Source: B1-G15 sp964346135
Lineage (GTDB): Archaea > Thermoproteota > Bathyarchaeia > Bathyarchaeales > Bathyarchaeaceae
Reading direction: 5' to 3'
DNA: 6,446 nucleotides
Assembly (NCBI GenBank): GCA_964346135.1
Contig: CAYFTS010000032.1
Location: 1 to 6,446 of the forward strand
The notes under the pieces are model-generated. The model saw nothing but the letters and a program-made list of their open reading frames with translations, did not search any database and was not told where the DNA came from. The position numbers and the translations under genes were made by a program. Positions 5,793-6,446 of this stretch are shown here, piece after piece; within the stretch, counting starts at the first letter, position 1; each line of letters begins with the position of its first letter.

Positions 5793-6134
5793 ATGGCAAA
5801 GAAATCGCTTTATGAGGCGGCTTGGATCCTTGGCTTAATCGCAGGGATCGTATGCATATTGTTTGCTCTCTTTGACTTTTTTGGTTACTTACCGGAAATC
5901 TTGGAAAAGCCCATTAAGGGTCTCACAGACATGGTAAGTGCCGTAATCCTTGGTGTTCTGGGGTTCCTGATATTGGGTGCGGCGCGAATGACAAAGACTG
6001 GACGTAAAAGGGCAGCTACTGGGGGAATATTCCTTCTGGTGTTTGGTTTTGTGGCATATTTGGTAGGGGGCGCGATAGGAGCCCTCATAGCTGTTTTGGC
6101 TGGCCTACTGGCAGTAGTTGCCAGATATGGCTAG
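5793..6134 (+). CDS. Small four-helix integral membrane protein, function unknown
   Basis: The 113-residue protein is very hydrophobic, with four likely membrane segments: about residues 7-31 (AAWILGLIAGIVCILFALF), 47-66 (MVSAVILGVLGFLILGAARM), 73-91 (GIFLLVFGFVAYLV) and 92-109 (GGAIGALIAVLAGLLAVV). A short basic loop (TKTGRKR) lies between segments 2 and 3. The last two helices are Gly/Ala-rich and nearly continuous. No catalytic or metal-binding motif is seen and no named family is recognised; small multi-helix membrane proteins like this are common in archaeal genomes. The start at 5793 (MAKKSLYEAAW) is preferred over an in-frame ATG at 5754, because the extra 13 residues do not look like part of the fold and overlap the TATA-like box. 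It is separated by 135 bases from the large gene and likely has its own promoter. It ends with TAG. Confidence 0.7.
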   Translation: MAKKSLYEAAWILGLIAGIVCILFALFDFFGYLPEILEKPIKGLTDMVSAVILGVLGFLILGAARMTKTGRKRAATGGIFLLVFGFVAYLVGGAIGALIAVLAGLLAVVARYG

Positions 6135-6144
6135 GAAATGCACG

Positions 6145-6161
6145 CGCAAAAAATTTTAATA
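6145..6161 (+). promoter_or_regulatory. BRE/TATA-like element upstream of the right-edge gene
   Basis: A purine-rich CGCAAAAAA is followed by TTTTAATA (6154-6161), close to the archaeal BRE plus TATA layout. Transcription would start near 6182-6186, giving a leader of about 175-180 bases before the ATG at 6361. The element lies just after the stop of the small membrane protein gene. Confidence 0.4.
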
Positions 6162-6199
6162 GATGAAAACATGGATTACTTCTTGGTGTCCTTTTTCGT

Positions 6200-6301
6200 C
6201 GAGGTGTCTCGGAGAGTAGCTTATGAGCTGAGTCTCATACGCGTGGTGTTTTAGCTTCTCCAAGGTGTAGGAGAACAAGAGGGATTGGACTAGAACTAGT
6301 C
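6200..6301 (+). other. Cluster of four short inverted repeats in a non-coding leader
   Basis: Four perfect-arm inverted repeats follow one another: CGAG-GTGT-CTCG (6200-6211); TATGAG-6 bases-CTCATA (6222-6239, with a further GC/GC pair beyond one mismatch); TTCTCC-8 bases-GGAGAA (6256-6275); and GACTAG-AA-CTAGTC (6288-6301). As RNA the first three could be hairpins; the last has too small a loop and looks more like a protein site. No riboswitch or tRNA pattern was recognised. The region 6135-6360 otherwise holds no convincing gene. Confidence 0.35.
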
Positions 6302-6347
6302 AGATTTGAGTAAAATAGTGGGGCACGTTGAACCTTAAAATCCTGAA

Positions 6348-6354
6348 GAGGAGG
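6348..6354 (+). promoter_or_regulatory. Strong Shine-Dalgarno site
   Basis: GAGGAGG lies 6 bases before the ATG at 6361 and is the best ribosome binding site in the window in front of a real gene. It decides the start of the right-edge gene. Confidence 0.6.
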
Positions 6355-6360
6355 ACTGAG

Positions 6361-6446
6361 ATGTTGGATGCGGTTAGTACGGGGCTTCATCCTTCCGCCG
6401 TTGTTAGTCAGTTGGCTGAGAAGTATGGGGTTACGGAGCGTGCTTT
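6361..6446 (+). CDS. Predicted helix-turn-helix protein, 3' end outside the window
   Basis: Only 28 complete codons are present before the right edge. The segment SAVVSQLAEKYGVTERA (residues 12-28) has the layout of a helix-turn-helix: a first helix with LAEKYGV, then a turn and the start of a recognition helix (TERA). Small archaeal and viral DNA-binding proteins often start this way, but the family cannot be named from this much. The ATG is supported by GAGGAGG 6 bases upstream. An in-frame TTG at 6328 would add 11 residues (LNLKILKRRTE), which are basic and could also be real. An in-frame TAG at 6316 limits any longer extension. Confidence 0.6.
   Translation, partial: MLDAVSTGLHPSAVVSQLAEKYGVTERA

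Noticed and set aside
6161..6232. Possible box C/D sRNA (GATGA near 6162, CTGA at 6228)
   Set aside because: The C' and D boxes would be almost adjacent and no second guide region fits, so the layout does not match an archaeal C/D RNA.
6138..6254. A 38-codon frame (MHAQKILIDENMDYF...)
   Set aside because: It has no ribosome binding site, overlaps the TATA-like box and the inverted repeats, and shows no recognisable protein character.

Overview
The window looks like part of an archaeal chromosome. The evidence is a KaiC-type RecA ATPase next to a NitrOD5-like helical domain, a very large Asn-X-Ser/Thr-rich cell-surface protein with PKD and CARDB domains, AT-rich BRE/TATA-like promoters, and a GGAGG-type ribosome binding site with an ATG start. 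The style of the proteins suggests the Bathyarchaeia/Thermoproteota side of the archaea. That placement is inference from family distribution; no marker gene is present.

Layout. Minus strand, positions 1027 to 1: a two-gene operon. The first gene encodes a single-domain KaiC-like ATPase (about 235 residues once repaired) that is broken by a frameshift just after the Walker A loop. The break is best explained by loss of 4 bases at a short CTAT repeat near 872-880. Three bases after its TAG stop begins a NitrOD5-like gene, which runs off the left edge. A 205-base divergent intergenic region (1079-1283) holds inverted repeats and four TTGGAA/TTCCAA boxes. Plus strand, 1284-5657: one 1457-residue type I membrane protein. 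Its parts in order are an N-terminal hydrophobic segment, an eight-blade propeller-like region built from four two-blade units, two tandem copies of an unrecognised beta domain, four PKD domains, one CARDB domain, one transmembrane helix with a basic stop-transfer, and a cytosolic domain of about 180 residues resembling KaiC/DUF835-like RecA folds that lack a P-loop. Plus strand, 5793-6134: a 113-residue protein with four membrane segments, behind its own TATA-like box. 6135-6360: a non-coding stretch with a TATA-like box followed by several short inverted repeats. From 6361: the start of a gene with a strong ribosome binding site and a predicted helix-turn-helix, cut by the right edge.

How the parts may work together (inference). 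KaiC-like ATPases have been proposed as signalling hubs in archaea, with NitrOD-type domains as outputs. Here a surface receptor-like protein carries an inactive-looking RecA-type domain on its cytosolic side and is divergently arranged with a KaiC-NitrOD5 pair. A plausible model is a membrane-to-KaiC signalling module sensing a ligand, polymer or partner cell. In this genome the KaiC part is frameshifted, so the module is either decaying here or the assembly carries an error.
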